Shown: positions 7,881-13,282 of the stretch, piece by piece
How the letters are laid out: every line of letters starts with the position of its first letter
How positions within the stretch are numbered: the first letter of the stretch is position 1
Source of the DNA: JAFGHJ01 sp964418485
GTDB taxonomy: Bacteria > Hydrothermota > UBA3072
Direction: 5' to 3'
Assembly (NCBI GenBank): GCA_964418485.1
Contig: CAYQMH010000057.1
Span: 1 to 13,282 of the forward strand
Length of the DNA: 13,282 nt
Program-made: the position numbers and the translations under genes
The notes under the pieces: generated by a model
Told to the model about the DNA's origin: nothing
The model's database searches: none
What the model saw: only the letters and a program-made list of their open reading frames with translations

Positions 7881-9136
7881 TGAATTATGATATAGCGAAT
7901 GAATCTTTAGCCGGGAAGGGAGTTAAAAGAATAGAATGGGCGTCAGGCTTTATGCCGGTCCTCGGAAGTATAAAAGAAAGATACGAGAAAGAAAAGCCTC
8001 TCAAAGGAATATCGATTTCTGCGTGTTTACATGTTACTACAGAGACAGCAAATCTTATGTTGGCGCTTAAAGCCGGAGGAGCGAAGGTTACTTTATGTGC
8101 TTCTAATCCTCTTTCGACGCAAGATGATGTTGCCGCAGCGTTGGTAAAAGAGTTTGGAATTTCGGTTTTTGCAAGGCATGGGGCTGATAGAGAAACGTAT
8201 TATAATCATATAGAAGAAACCCTTAAAAGCGGGCACGATATTACAATGGATGATGGAGCAGATCTCGTTTCTACTTTACATAACAAGTATAAATCGGAGT
8301 TGGATAAAGTAATAGGGGGTACGGAGGAGACAACAACGGGAGTGATAAGGCTAAGAGCAATGGCTAAAGATGGAGTTCTCGGTTATCCTGTCATTGCTGT
8401 AAACGATTCATTGACAAAGTATTTATTTGATAATCGTTACGGTACCGGTCAATCCACGATCGATGGTATTTTGCGGGCTACAAATTATCTTATTTCCGGC
8501 AGTAATTTTGTGGTTTTTGGTTTTGGATGGTGTGGAAAGGGGGTAGCGAAGAGGGCAAGCGGTATGGGTGCGAGAGTAATTGTGGTTGAAGCCGATCCTG
8601 TTAGAGCTCTTGAAGCTGCTATGGAAGGCTATGATGTTATGCCCAAAAGAAAAGCCGCTGAAATAGGAGATGTGTTTATTACCGTTACGGGTGATAAGTG
8701 GATCCTAACCGGCGAAGAAATGAAAAAAATGAAGGATAACGTAATAATCGGGAATTCTGGACATTTTAACGTTGAAATTAAACTTGAAGACCTTGAAGGA
8801 ATTAGTGTGTCGAAAGAAGAAGTAAGGGAAAATGTAACCCAGTATAAACTAAAAGACGGACGCAGGATTAATCTTCTTGGCGGTGGAAGATTGGTTAATC
8901 TCTCCTGTGCAGAAGGTCATCCGGCAGTTGTAATGGATATGAGTTTCGCGAATCAGGCAAATGCAGCGGTATATTTAACTCGGGAAGCAGGCAATATGGA
9001 AAAGAAGGTCTATACTTTACCTCGGGAGATAGATAAGGGAATTGCTCTTTTGAAGCTTAAAACAATGGGATTGGAAATTGACGTTTTGACTGAAGAACAG
9101 AAGAAATATCTTGTCTCCTGGGGAGAGGGGACTTAA
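7880..9136 (+). CDS. ahcY: Adenosylhomocysteinase (S-adenosylhomocysteine hydrolase)
   Basis: A 418-residue AhcY of the shorter type that lacks the ~40-residue insertion of many proteobacterial and eukaryotic enzymes. Key stretches are NPLSTQDDVAAAL, MDDGADLV, ETTTGV, NDSLTKYLFDNRYGTGQS, and the NAD-binding GFGWCGKG at 214-221. HPAVVMDMSFANQA lies near the C-terminus. It hydrolyses S-adenosylhomocysteine to adenosine and homocysteine using bound NAD, relieving product inhibition of methyltransferases, which fits its position next to metK. The ATG at 7880 shares a base with the metK stop (TGATG) and has AAAGGAGA 9 nt upstream; the in-frame TTG at 7877 is less likely. No homocysteine methyltransferase is in the window. 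Confidence 0.97.
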   Translation: MNYDIANESLAGKGVKRIEWASGFMPVLGSIKERYEKEKPLKGISISACLHVTTETANLMLALKAGGAKVTLCASNPLSTQDDVAAALVKEFGISVFARHGADRETYYNHIEETLKSGHDITMDDGADLVSTLHNKYKSELDKVIGGTEETTTGVIRLRAMAKDGVLGYPVIAVNDSLTKYLFDNRYGTGQSTIDGILRATNYLISGSNFVVFGFGWCGKGVAKRASGMGARVIVVEADPVRALEAAMEGYDVMPKRKAAEIGDVFITVTGDKWILTGEEMKKMKDNVIIGNSGHFNVEIKLEDLEGISVSKEEVRENVTQYKLKDGRRINLLGGGRLVNLSCAEGHPAVVMDMSFANQANAAVYLTREAGNMEKKVYTLPREIDKGIALLKLKTMGLEIDVLTEEQKKYLVSWGEGT

Positions 9137-9146
9137 TTTAAGATGA

Positions 9147-10400
9147 ATGCGTGAGCTTTCAATTAGTTTCTTTTTGCTTTTTTTATTGTTTGTTTGTTTG
9201 GATGTTTCTACAACATCTTATTCACTTGGAGTTAGAAAAGCCCTTTTTGAGGAAATAGATGAAAGAATTGCTTCAGGTGCTGCTAAGATAAAAGGGTCTA
9301 TTAATGAAACCGGGAAATTTGATTTAGATCTAAAAAAGATTTATCCTATTTTAGCGGAATATTCACTTAGTTGGGTGGAGTTATTCGATTCTACCAAAAA
9401 CCTTATTGCCTCTTCGGATTTCGAGGTAAATTTTAAACCGGAGCCTTTCCCCGATACGCTTAGCTTCTGGGGATATAGATATGGTTTATTTCCTGCCGGC
9501 GAGGGTTATCTGCTTATTCTTGCTTCCGATGAACAACTTGGTATACTAAAGAGGGTTTTTAAGTTTTCTTTGTTCTTAAAAATTATGGTCTATTCCTCAT
9601 TTATTGCACTTGGGTTTTATATCTTTTGGGTATTTTCTTATCCTTTTAAAAAAATCAGCGAAGTCGCAGGAGAAAAAGGACAAAATATAGACTATACAAT
9701 GAAGACAATCAGAGAAATGGTGCGAGATTACAGGGAAAAGTTAAAGAGCGTTAAAGAAAGGGAAAAAGAGTTGAATCAGAGACTTTTTCTTTCCAATTTG
9801 GGTGAAAACGTGTCGCAGGTTCTACATGAGATAAGAAATTCTACAGGTGCTATCTTTGGTTTTGGCAAGCTTGTCGAAAATGAGGACATAAAAAAGGGTA
9901 TATTGGAGGAAACCAGCCGTTTAAATGATTTTTCGATGAATCTTTTATCCCTTTCAGGTTCTCTAAAGCCGGAGATAGAAGATGTGGATGTTGAGGATTT
10001 GATAAATGTAGCGATTAGAAGATTGGATAACGAAAGAGTTGAGATAATAACTAATATACCGGATGATATTGAATTAAAAGCCGATGCAGAGCTTATAGGC
10101 AGAGCGTTATATAATATACTGGATAATGCTCTTGATGCTTGCAGGAAGAAGGGAAGTATAGTTATTTCGGTTGAACAAAAGAGGGAAAAGCTTAATATTA
10201 TAATAAAAGATACTGGAGTTGGGATGGATAAGGAAACTTTATCATCGATTTTTAATTTATTTTTCACGAAAAAAGACGGAGGAGTTGGAGTTGGGATGGC
10301 TGTCGCAAAGAGGATAATAGAGGCGCATAACGGAGATATTAAGGTTGAAAGTAAACCCGGCAAGGGTAGCAAATTTACTATAACTCTGCCGGGAGGGTGA
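9147..10400 (+). CDS. Membrane-bound sensor histidine kinase (NtrB-like)
   Basis: A 417-residue kinase. It has a first membrane segment at about 5-22, an extracytoplasmic sensor region of roughly 115 residues with no domain I recognise, a second membrane segment near 143-166 and then a charged linker, probably coiled coil (REKLKSVKEREKELNQR). The phosphoacceptor is His227 in LHEIRNS, which lacks the proline usual in HExRNP-type H boxes. The ATPase domain has NILDNALDAC (N box), DTGVGMD (G1), FFTKK (F box) and GVGVGMAVAKRI (G2), all apparently intact. It should autophosphorylate and then phosphorylate the regulator encoded 2 nt downstream. The ATG at 9147 has only a weak AAGATGA upstream and follows ahcY by 10 nt. 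The signal sensed is unknown. Confidence 0.92.
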   Translation: MRELSISFFLLFLLFVCLDVSTTSYSLGVRKALFEEIDERIASGAAKIKGSINETGKFDLDLKKIYPILAEYSLSWVELFDSTKNLIASSDFEVNFKPEPFPDTLSFWGYRYGLFPAGEGYLLILASDEQLGILKRVFKFSLFLKIMVYSSFIALGFYIFWVFSYPFKKISEVAGEKGQNIDYTMKTIREMVRDYREKLKSVKEREKELNQRLFLSNLGENVSQVLHEIRNSTGAIFGFGKLVENEDIKKGILEETSRLNDFSMNLLSLSGSLKPEIEDVDVEDLINVAIRRLDNERVEIITNIPDDIELKADAELIGRALYNILDNALDACRKKGSIVISVEQKREKLNIIIKDTGVGMDKETLSSIFNLFFTKKDGGVGVGMAVAKRIIEAHNGDIKVESKPGKGSKFTITLPGG

Positions 10401-10402
10401 AA

Positions 10403-11716
10403 ATGAATAAGATACTTCTTGTCGAAGATAATGAAAACTTCAGGAAAATGTTGGAACTTAATTTCGAGAAAGCAAATCTCGCCTTCGAATCCTGTTCTTC
10501 TGCCGAGGATGCTTTCGATATTTTTAATAGGGATGTTTTTTCGGTTGGCGTTTTTGATCTTAAATTGCCTGAGATGGGCGGTTTAGAGCTCTTAAGTAAA
10601 GTTCATGAAGTAGCACCCGAATTTCCTGTATTTATAATAACCGCGTATGGCGATATAAAAAGTGCTGTGGAAGCTGTTAAAAAAGGTGCTTCAGATTTTA
10701 TACAGAAGCCCTTTGATCCGGATTTTTTAATTGAAAAAATAAGAAATGAAATAGAAGAGAAAACTTTTCTTTCTGAAAAAAAGATAGTAGGGAATGCGGT
10801 TCTTCTTAAAAAAGCTATAACTCTTGCCAAGAAAGTTGCGGCGACCGATCTCACGGCTCTTCTTTTTGGAGAGAGCGGAACAGGTAAAGAGTTGTTCGCC
10901 AGGGCTATTTATCTGTGGAGTCCAAGGAAAGATAAGCCTTTTGTTGTTTTAAACTCTGCTGCAATACCCGAAACGCTTCTTGAAAGTGAATTATTTGGTA
11001 TAGAGAAAGGAACTGCCACAGGGGTTTCTAAAAGGGTAGGTAAGATTTCTCAGGCTTCCGGAGGGACACTTTTCTTGGATGAAATCGGGGACATGCCTTT
11101 ACTTCTTCAATCAAAAATCTTAAGAGTTATTGAAGAAAAAGAGTTTGAGAAGGTGGGAGGAAGAGATAGAATTAAAGTCGATGTAAGAATAATCTGTGCT
11201 ACTAACAGGGATTTAGAAAATCTGGTTGAAAAAAAAGAGTTTAGAGAAGATTTATATTACCGTTTAAATGTATTTCCAATTCATTTGCCTTCTCTTAAGG
11301 ATAGGCTCGAGGATATCGAAGTTCTTGCGGGGCACTTTATCGATTTGTACGGAGAGAGTATTTCCGGTAAGGTTAGAGATATTAGCGATGAAGCTTTGAT
11401 GAAATTGAAACAGCACGAGTGGAAAGGCAATGTACGGGAGCTTGAGAATGTTGTGAAAAGAGCTTTAATAGTTTGTGAATCTGAGGTAATAGGAGAAGAA
11501 GATATCATTTTTCATGCCAAGAGAAAAGAAGATAAAAGTATTGAAAGTTTTAATCTTCGGGAAATCGGAGAAAAAGCAAAGAGAGATTCCGAGATCAGAA
11601 TTATTAGTGAAGCTTTGAGACAGACCGAGGGGAATAAAGCTCAAGCTGCACGACTGCTTAATATTTCATATAAGACTCTTTTTAATAAGATTAACGAATA
11701 CGACCTTGAAAAATAG
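10403..11716 (+). CDS. NtrC-family response regulator (receiver - AAA+ - Fis HTH)
   Basis: A 437-residue regulator in three parts. The receiver domain (about 1-115) has acidic E8/D9, phosphoacceptor D52 and the late Lys in QKPF. The AAA+ domain has Walker A GESGTGKE (156-163), Walker B FLDEIGDM with D226/E227, and the arginine-containing REDLYYRLNVFPI. The C-terminal Fis-type helix-turn-helix is EGNKAQAARLLNISYKTLFNKI. Such proteins normally activate sigma-54 promoters after phosphorylation. Here the sigma-54 contact loop reads GTATGV (203-208) instead of GAFTGA, so classical sigma-54 activation is uncertain. ATG 10403 is chosen over GTG 10397 because GGGAGG (10391-10396) is spaced 6 nt from it. 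It is paired with the kinase just upstream. Confidence 0.94.
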   Translation: MNKILLVEDNENFRKMLELNFEKANLAFESCSSAEDAFDIFNRDVFSVGVFDLKLPEMGGLELLSKVHEVAPEFPVFIITAYGDIKSAVEAVKKGASDFIQKPFDPDFLIEKIRNEIEEKTFLSEKKIVGNAVLLKKAITLAKKVAATDLTALLFGESGTGKELFARAIYLWSPRKDKPFVVLNSAAIPETLLESELFGIEKGTATGVSKRVGKISQASGGTLFLDEIGDMPLLLQSKILRVIEEKEFEKVGGRDRIKVDVRIICATNRDLENLVEKKEFREDLYYRLNVFPIHLPSLKDRLEDIEVLAGHFIDLYGESISGKVRDISDEALMKLKQHEWKGNVRELENVVKRALIVCESEVIGEEDIIFHAKRKEDKSIESFNLREIGEKAKRDSEIRIISEALRQTEGNKAQAARLLNISYKTLFNKINEYDLEK

Positions 11717-11722
11717 AAAATA

Positions 11723-11817
11723 GCCACTAAGACACGAAGGCACAAAGAATATTTTTGTCTTATTTTAAATAAAAAAACATAAAGTTGATGTGGTATAGGG
11801 CTTAGTACCTCTGTGGC
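11723..11817 (+). repeat. Palindromic intergenic repeat, copy 1
   Basis: A 95-bp non-coding element, the first of two tandem copies. It begins GCCACTAAGACACGAAGGC and ends CTGTGGC. The left arm is built from degenerate 8-nt units of the form CACnAAGn; the right arm carries them in reverse complement. The centre is a very A/T-rich stretch. Aligned by hand it is about 85% identical to copy 2, but its right arm is 8 nt shorter, exactly one unit. Transcribed from the upstream operon it could form a long stem and perhaps end or protect the transcript; that role is inference. Confidence 0.8.
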
Positions 11818-11836
11818 ATTTTAGAAACATATAATA

Positions 11837-11939
11837 GCCACCAAGACACGAAGACACAAAGAATAAATTAGTCTTATTTTAAATAAAAAAATAAAAAATT
11901 GGTGTGGTGTTGGGCTTGGTGTCTTGGTGCCTTTGTGGC
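11837..11939 (+). repeat. Palindromic intergenic repeat, copy 2
   Basis: A 103-bp copy with fuller arms. The left arm reads CACCAAGA CACGAAGA CACAAAG after an initial GC; the right arm is its approximate reverse complement ending CCTTTGTGGC. About 21 of 25 arm positions can pair. It is separated from copy 1 by 19 nt, and both copies are preceded by AATA. It holds no convincing reading frame. The Shine-Dalgarno of the CYTH gene starts about 4 nt after its right end. I recall similar sequences as dispersed intergenic repeats in environmental bacterial genomes, but cannot confirm that here. Confidence 0.8.
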
Positions 11940-11956
11940 AAAAGAAGGAGAAGTTT

Positions 11957-12472
11957 TTGAAAGAGATTGAAGTAAAGATTCTTGAGATAAATGTAGAAGA
12001 AGTAGAGGAAAAACTAAAAAAAATGGGGGCGGAGAAGGTCTTTGAAGGCGAGGTGGTTAGTATCTATTTTGATTTTCCGGATAAGAGTTTAGAAAAAGAA
12101 GGTAAAATTTTAAGACTTAGACAAAAGGGAGATAAGGTTATTTTAACCTATAAAGAACTTATAAGTCAGGATAAAGCAAAAATTATGGATGAATATGAGC
12201 TAAACGTTGATGATTTTGAATCAATGAAAAAAATATTCGAAGGAATAGGTCTTTGCCCTTTATACCAATTCAGAAAGCATCGAACAACTTATAAATTAAA
12301 GCGTACACATTTTGAAATAGATAAATACCCTGATATTCCCGCGTTTTTAGAGATAGAAACACCTGATTTAAGTACAATAGATGAGATGATCTCCGAACTT
12401 GGATTTCCTAAAGAAAAGGTGAATTCCTATTCTATTAAGGACGTGCTTGAATATTACGGCAAACTCCGCTGA
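11957..12472 (+). CDS. CYTH-domain protein, CyaB-like (class IV adenylate cyclase / triphosphatase family)
   Basis: A 171-residue single-domain CYTH protein. It starts with the hallmark ExExK motif (EIEVK, residues 3-7) and continues with charged beta-strand motifs: ILRLRQKGD, VILTYKE, MDEYELNV, FRKHRTTYKL, HFEIDKYPDIPAFLEIE. These line the metal and triphosphate tunnel of the family. Relatives are class IV adenylate cyclases, thiamine triphosphatases and inorganic triphosphatases, and sequence alone does not decide between them; the length and the C-terminus (NSYSIKDVLEYYG) resemble CyaB. The start is TTG 11957, with AGAAGGAG (11943-11950) spaced 6 nt upstream. A longer in-frame start at 11924 would read through the repeat and is rejected. 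I found no clear promoter of its own. Confidence 0.85.
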   Translation: MKEIEVKILEINVEEVEEKLKKMGAEKVFEGEVVSIYFDFPDKSLEKEGKILRLRQKGDKVILTYKELISQDKAKIMDEYELNVDDFESMKKIFEGIGLCPLYQFRKHRTTYKLKRTHFEIDKYPDIPAFLEIETPDLSTIDEMISELGFPKEKVNSYSIKDVLEYYGKLR

Positions 12473-12480
12473 CCGCTTAC

Positions 12481-12597
12481 AGCTGAGGCTGTGCCAAAAG
12501 TCCAAATTTAACGGATTTCTAAAAAATAAGCCTTTGAAAAACAAGAACTTAGTTTTCTGCAAATTGCGAAAAAGAGGGTTTTGGTACAGCCTCAGCT
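12481..12597. mobile_element. MITE-like element with 15-19 bp terminal inverted repeats
   Basis: AGCTGAGGCTGTGCCAAAA at 12481-12499 is matched at 18 of 19 positions by the reverse complement of 12579-12597. The outermost 4 bases, AGCT, are palindromic, so they may be a 4-bp target duplication flanking 15-bp repeats that begin GAGGCTGTGCC. The 79-bp interior is A/T-rich and encodes nothing. GAGGCTGT-type ends are familiar from several bacterial insertion-sequence families, so a non-autonomous derivative is likely. It lies 8 nt after the CYTH stop and may also act as a folded 3' end for that transcript. Confidence 0.62.
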
Positions 12598-12701
12598 CTC
12601 GGCAGAAAAAAATTTAAACATTTAAAAACATGTGGAAACTATTTTTCGTTATTTTTAAAAAAAATCTTGTGATAATCTCGTATAATTTGAAACCAGATGA
12701 T

Positions 12702-13016
12702 CTAATATTTCGGGTAATATTTGCTTGTTACTTTACCCGTCTGTGGGTCATACTCATATTCGTTTATATCTTTGACTTTGACCGGTAAATCGGACAGGCT
12801 TTCAGGAAATTTTTCGTGCTCCACTTTATATATTTTTATTGCTTGTCTTAGAGAGGCTAATTCCGTAATTACTCTTGTTTTACTCGGTACTGCGGCTAAA
12901 CCTTTGGTGTATTCTTTTGTAACGGTTTTAGTTTCTATTACTGCGTCTTTGGCTTTTTTGCAGCCGGGACTCACTAAAAAAGATGTAAACGATAAAAATA
13001 TTAAAAACCTTTTCAT
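12702..13016 (-). CDS. Small lipoprotein with pseudopilin-like segment
   Basis: A 104-residue protein. Residues 1-18 form a Lys/Arg-led hydrophobic signal ending LVSPGC, with Cys19 the likely lipidation site; the -3 and -2 residues (Ser, Pro) are not ideal for a lipobox. After a charged linker, residues 51-76 (TELASLRQAIKIYKVEHEKFP and following) resemble the helix and loop of type II secretion G-type pseudopilins, including the YKxxHxxFPxSLxDL pattern. The tail YEYDPQTGKVTSKYY is also typical of that fold. The N-terminal methylation motif of true pilins is absent. Its job is unknown; an envelope-anchored role is inferred. It starts 12 nt downstream of tRNA-Phe on the same strand, so it is probably expressed from that promoter. 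No good Shine-Dalgarno is visible. Confidence 0.75.
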   Translation of the reverse strand: MKRFLIFLSFTSFLVSPGCKKAKDAVIETKTVTKEYTKGLAAVPSKTRVITELASLRQAIKIYKVEHEKFPESLSDLPVKVKDINEYEYDPQTGKVTSKYYPKY

Positions 13017-13028
13017 TTTCTAATTAAA

Positions 13029-13101
13029 TGGTGAGAGGTGGAATTGAACCACCGACACCGGGATTTTCAGTCCCGTGCTCTACCAACTGAGCTATCTCAC
13101 C
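13029..13101 (-). tRNA. tRNA-Phe (anticodon GAA)
   Basis: On the minus strand a 73-nt cloverleaf runs from 13101 down to 13029. The acceptor GGTGAGA pairs with TCTCACC and the discriminator is A. The D arm is GCTCAGTTGGTAGAGC. The anticodon arm CGGGA-CTGAAAA-TCCCG has GAA at 13068-13066, and the T arm is GGTGG-TTCAATT-CCACC. The GAA anticodon identifies phenylalanine. CCA is not encoded. The lipoprotein gene follows on the same strand. Confidence 0.97.
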
Positions 13102-13110
13102 ATAAAAATT

Positions 13111-13138
13111 ATTATATAGAAAAGTTCAATAATGTCAA
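13111..13138 (-). promoter_or_regulatory. Sigma-70 promoter for tRNA-Phe
   Basis: On the minus strand, consensus TTGACA (13138-13133) and TATAAT (13116-13111) are separated by 16 bp. The predicted start lies around 13104, just before the tRNA 5' end at 13101. Both hexamers are perfect, and the spacing equals that of the tRNA-Leu promoter in this window. Confidence 0.85.
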
Positions 13139-13139
13139 T

Positions 13140-13282
13140 AGTTAGGATATGTGGTCCTTATAGGAAAAGAGGTCATTTTAGTACTGCAAGTAAAAAATTT
13201 TTCGCAAAAGAATTGAAGTGCAAAGTGCACAGAGAACGTTTATAATGAGAAAAAGTCTTGATTCTTCAGGGGGTGGTAATAT
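13140..13282. other. Right-edge intergenic sequence, possible leader of the next gene
   Basis: No gene is visible here. A perfect 13-bp palindrome GTGCAAAGTGCAC lies at 13218-13230, followed by a TATAAT at 13241-13246 without a good -35. The window ends in AGGGGGTGGTAATAT, which could be a Shine-Dalgarno and the first two bases of an ATG at 13281. These are weak hints only. Confidence 0.3.

Noticed and set aside
9776..10372. Long minus-strand open frame of 198 codons
   Set aside because: It is antisense to the kinase domain, with low-complexity Ser/Leu/Ile content and no recognisable motif. The + strand kinase motifs are clear.
11926..11939. Sigma-54-like GG-N10-GC promoter before the CYTH gene
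   Set aside because: The match lies inside the repeat arm, departs from consensus at several positions, and would place the transcript start on or after the Shine-Dalgarno.
11723..11939. CRISPR array
   Set aside because: There are only two copies. They are about 100 bp each and internally palindromic, with no short spacers between identical repeats.
11924..11956. Upstream TTG start for the CYTH protein
   Set aside because: It would translate the end of the repeat. The Shine-Dalgarno at 11943-11950 points to TTG 11957, and the ExExK motif then falls at the N-terminus as expected.
12721..13023. Plus-strand open frame opposite the lipoprotein
   Set aside because: It is antisense to the lipoprotein, which has a signal peptide, a pseudopilin-like pattern and a tRNA promoter upstream. 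The + frame has none of these.
13166..13207. Second degenerate copy of the MITE-like element
   Set aside because: AAAGAGG followed by TTTT and GTAC loosely resembles the right end of the 12481-12597 element, and a 10-nt string recurs inverted, but there are no matching terminal repeats.

Overview
The window reads as a chromosomal segment of an AT-rich bacterium. Almost all of it is densely packed housekeeping and regulatory genes on the + strand. The mix is bacterial: AccD with a zinc ribbon, HPr and enzyme I, an NtrB/NtrC-type two-component pair, bacterial tRNAs and near-consensus sigma-70 promoters. Two enzymes are of types also common in archaea and thermophiles: a short AhcY and a bifunctional phosphoglucose/phosphomannose isomerase. 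The gene order and the dispersed palindromic repeats remind me of uncultured candidate phyla, but I cannot place the organism from the sequence alone.

Layout. Bases 2-1761 hold the 3' part of a UbiA-type membrane prenyltransferase, followed directly by an exported TPR-type protein. A sigma-70 promoter at 1783-1810 drives tRNA-Leu(UAA). Nine genes follow it on the same strand with gaps of 22 nt or less and several overlaps: accD, ptsH, ptsI, bifunctional pgi/pmi, a sugar-1-phosphate nucleotidyltransferase with a left-handed beta-helix tail, metK, ahcY, a membrane histidine kinase and an NtrC-like response regulator. This looks like one roughly 10 kb transcription unit (1822-11716). Next come two tandem copies of a palindromic repeat of about 100 bp (11723-11939), whose right end abuts the Shine-Dalgarno of a CyaB-like CYTH protein gene. 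Then there is a 117-bp MITE-like inverted-repeat element (12481-12597). On the minus strand, a near-perfect promoter reads tRNA-Phe(GAA) and then a small lipoprotein with a pseudopilin-like segment. The last 140 bases have no gene I can call.

How the genes fit together. accD (malonyl-CoA), pgi/pmi with the nucleotidyltransferase (activated sugars) and metK-ahcY (SAM supply and S-adenosylhomocysteine removal) are core biosynthetic steps. ptsH-ptsI give the general PTS phosphoryl relay; no sugar-specific enzyme II is visible, and HPr keeps both His15 and Ser46. The kinase/regulator pair closes the cluster. Its AAA+ domain has GTATGV where sigma-54 activators usually have GAFTGA.

I found no dramatic new defence or mobile system. 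The most distinctive items are the tandem octamer-based palindromic repeat, the MITE-like element, the altered GAFTGA loop and the tRNA-headed operon.
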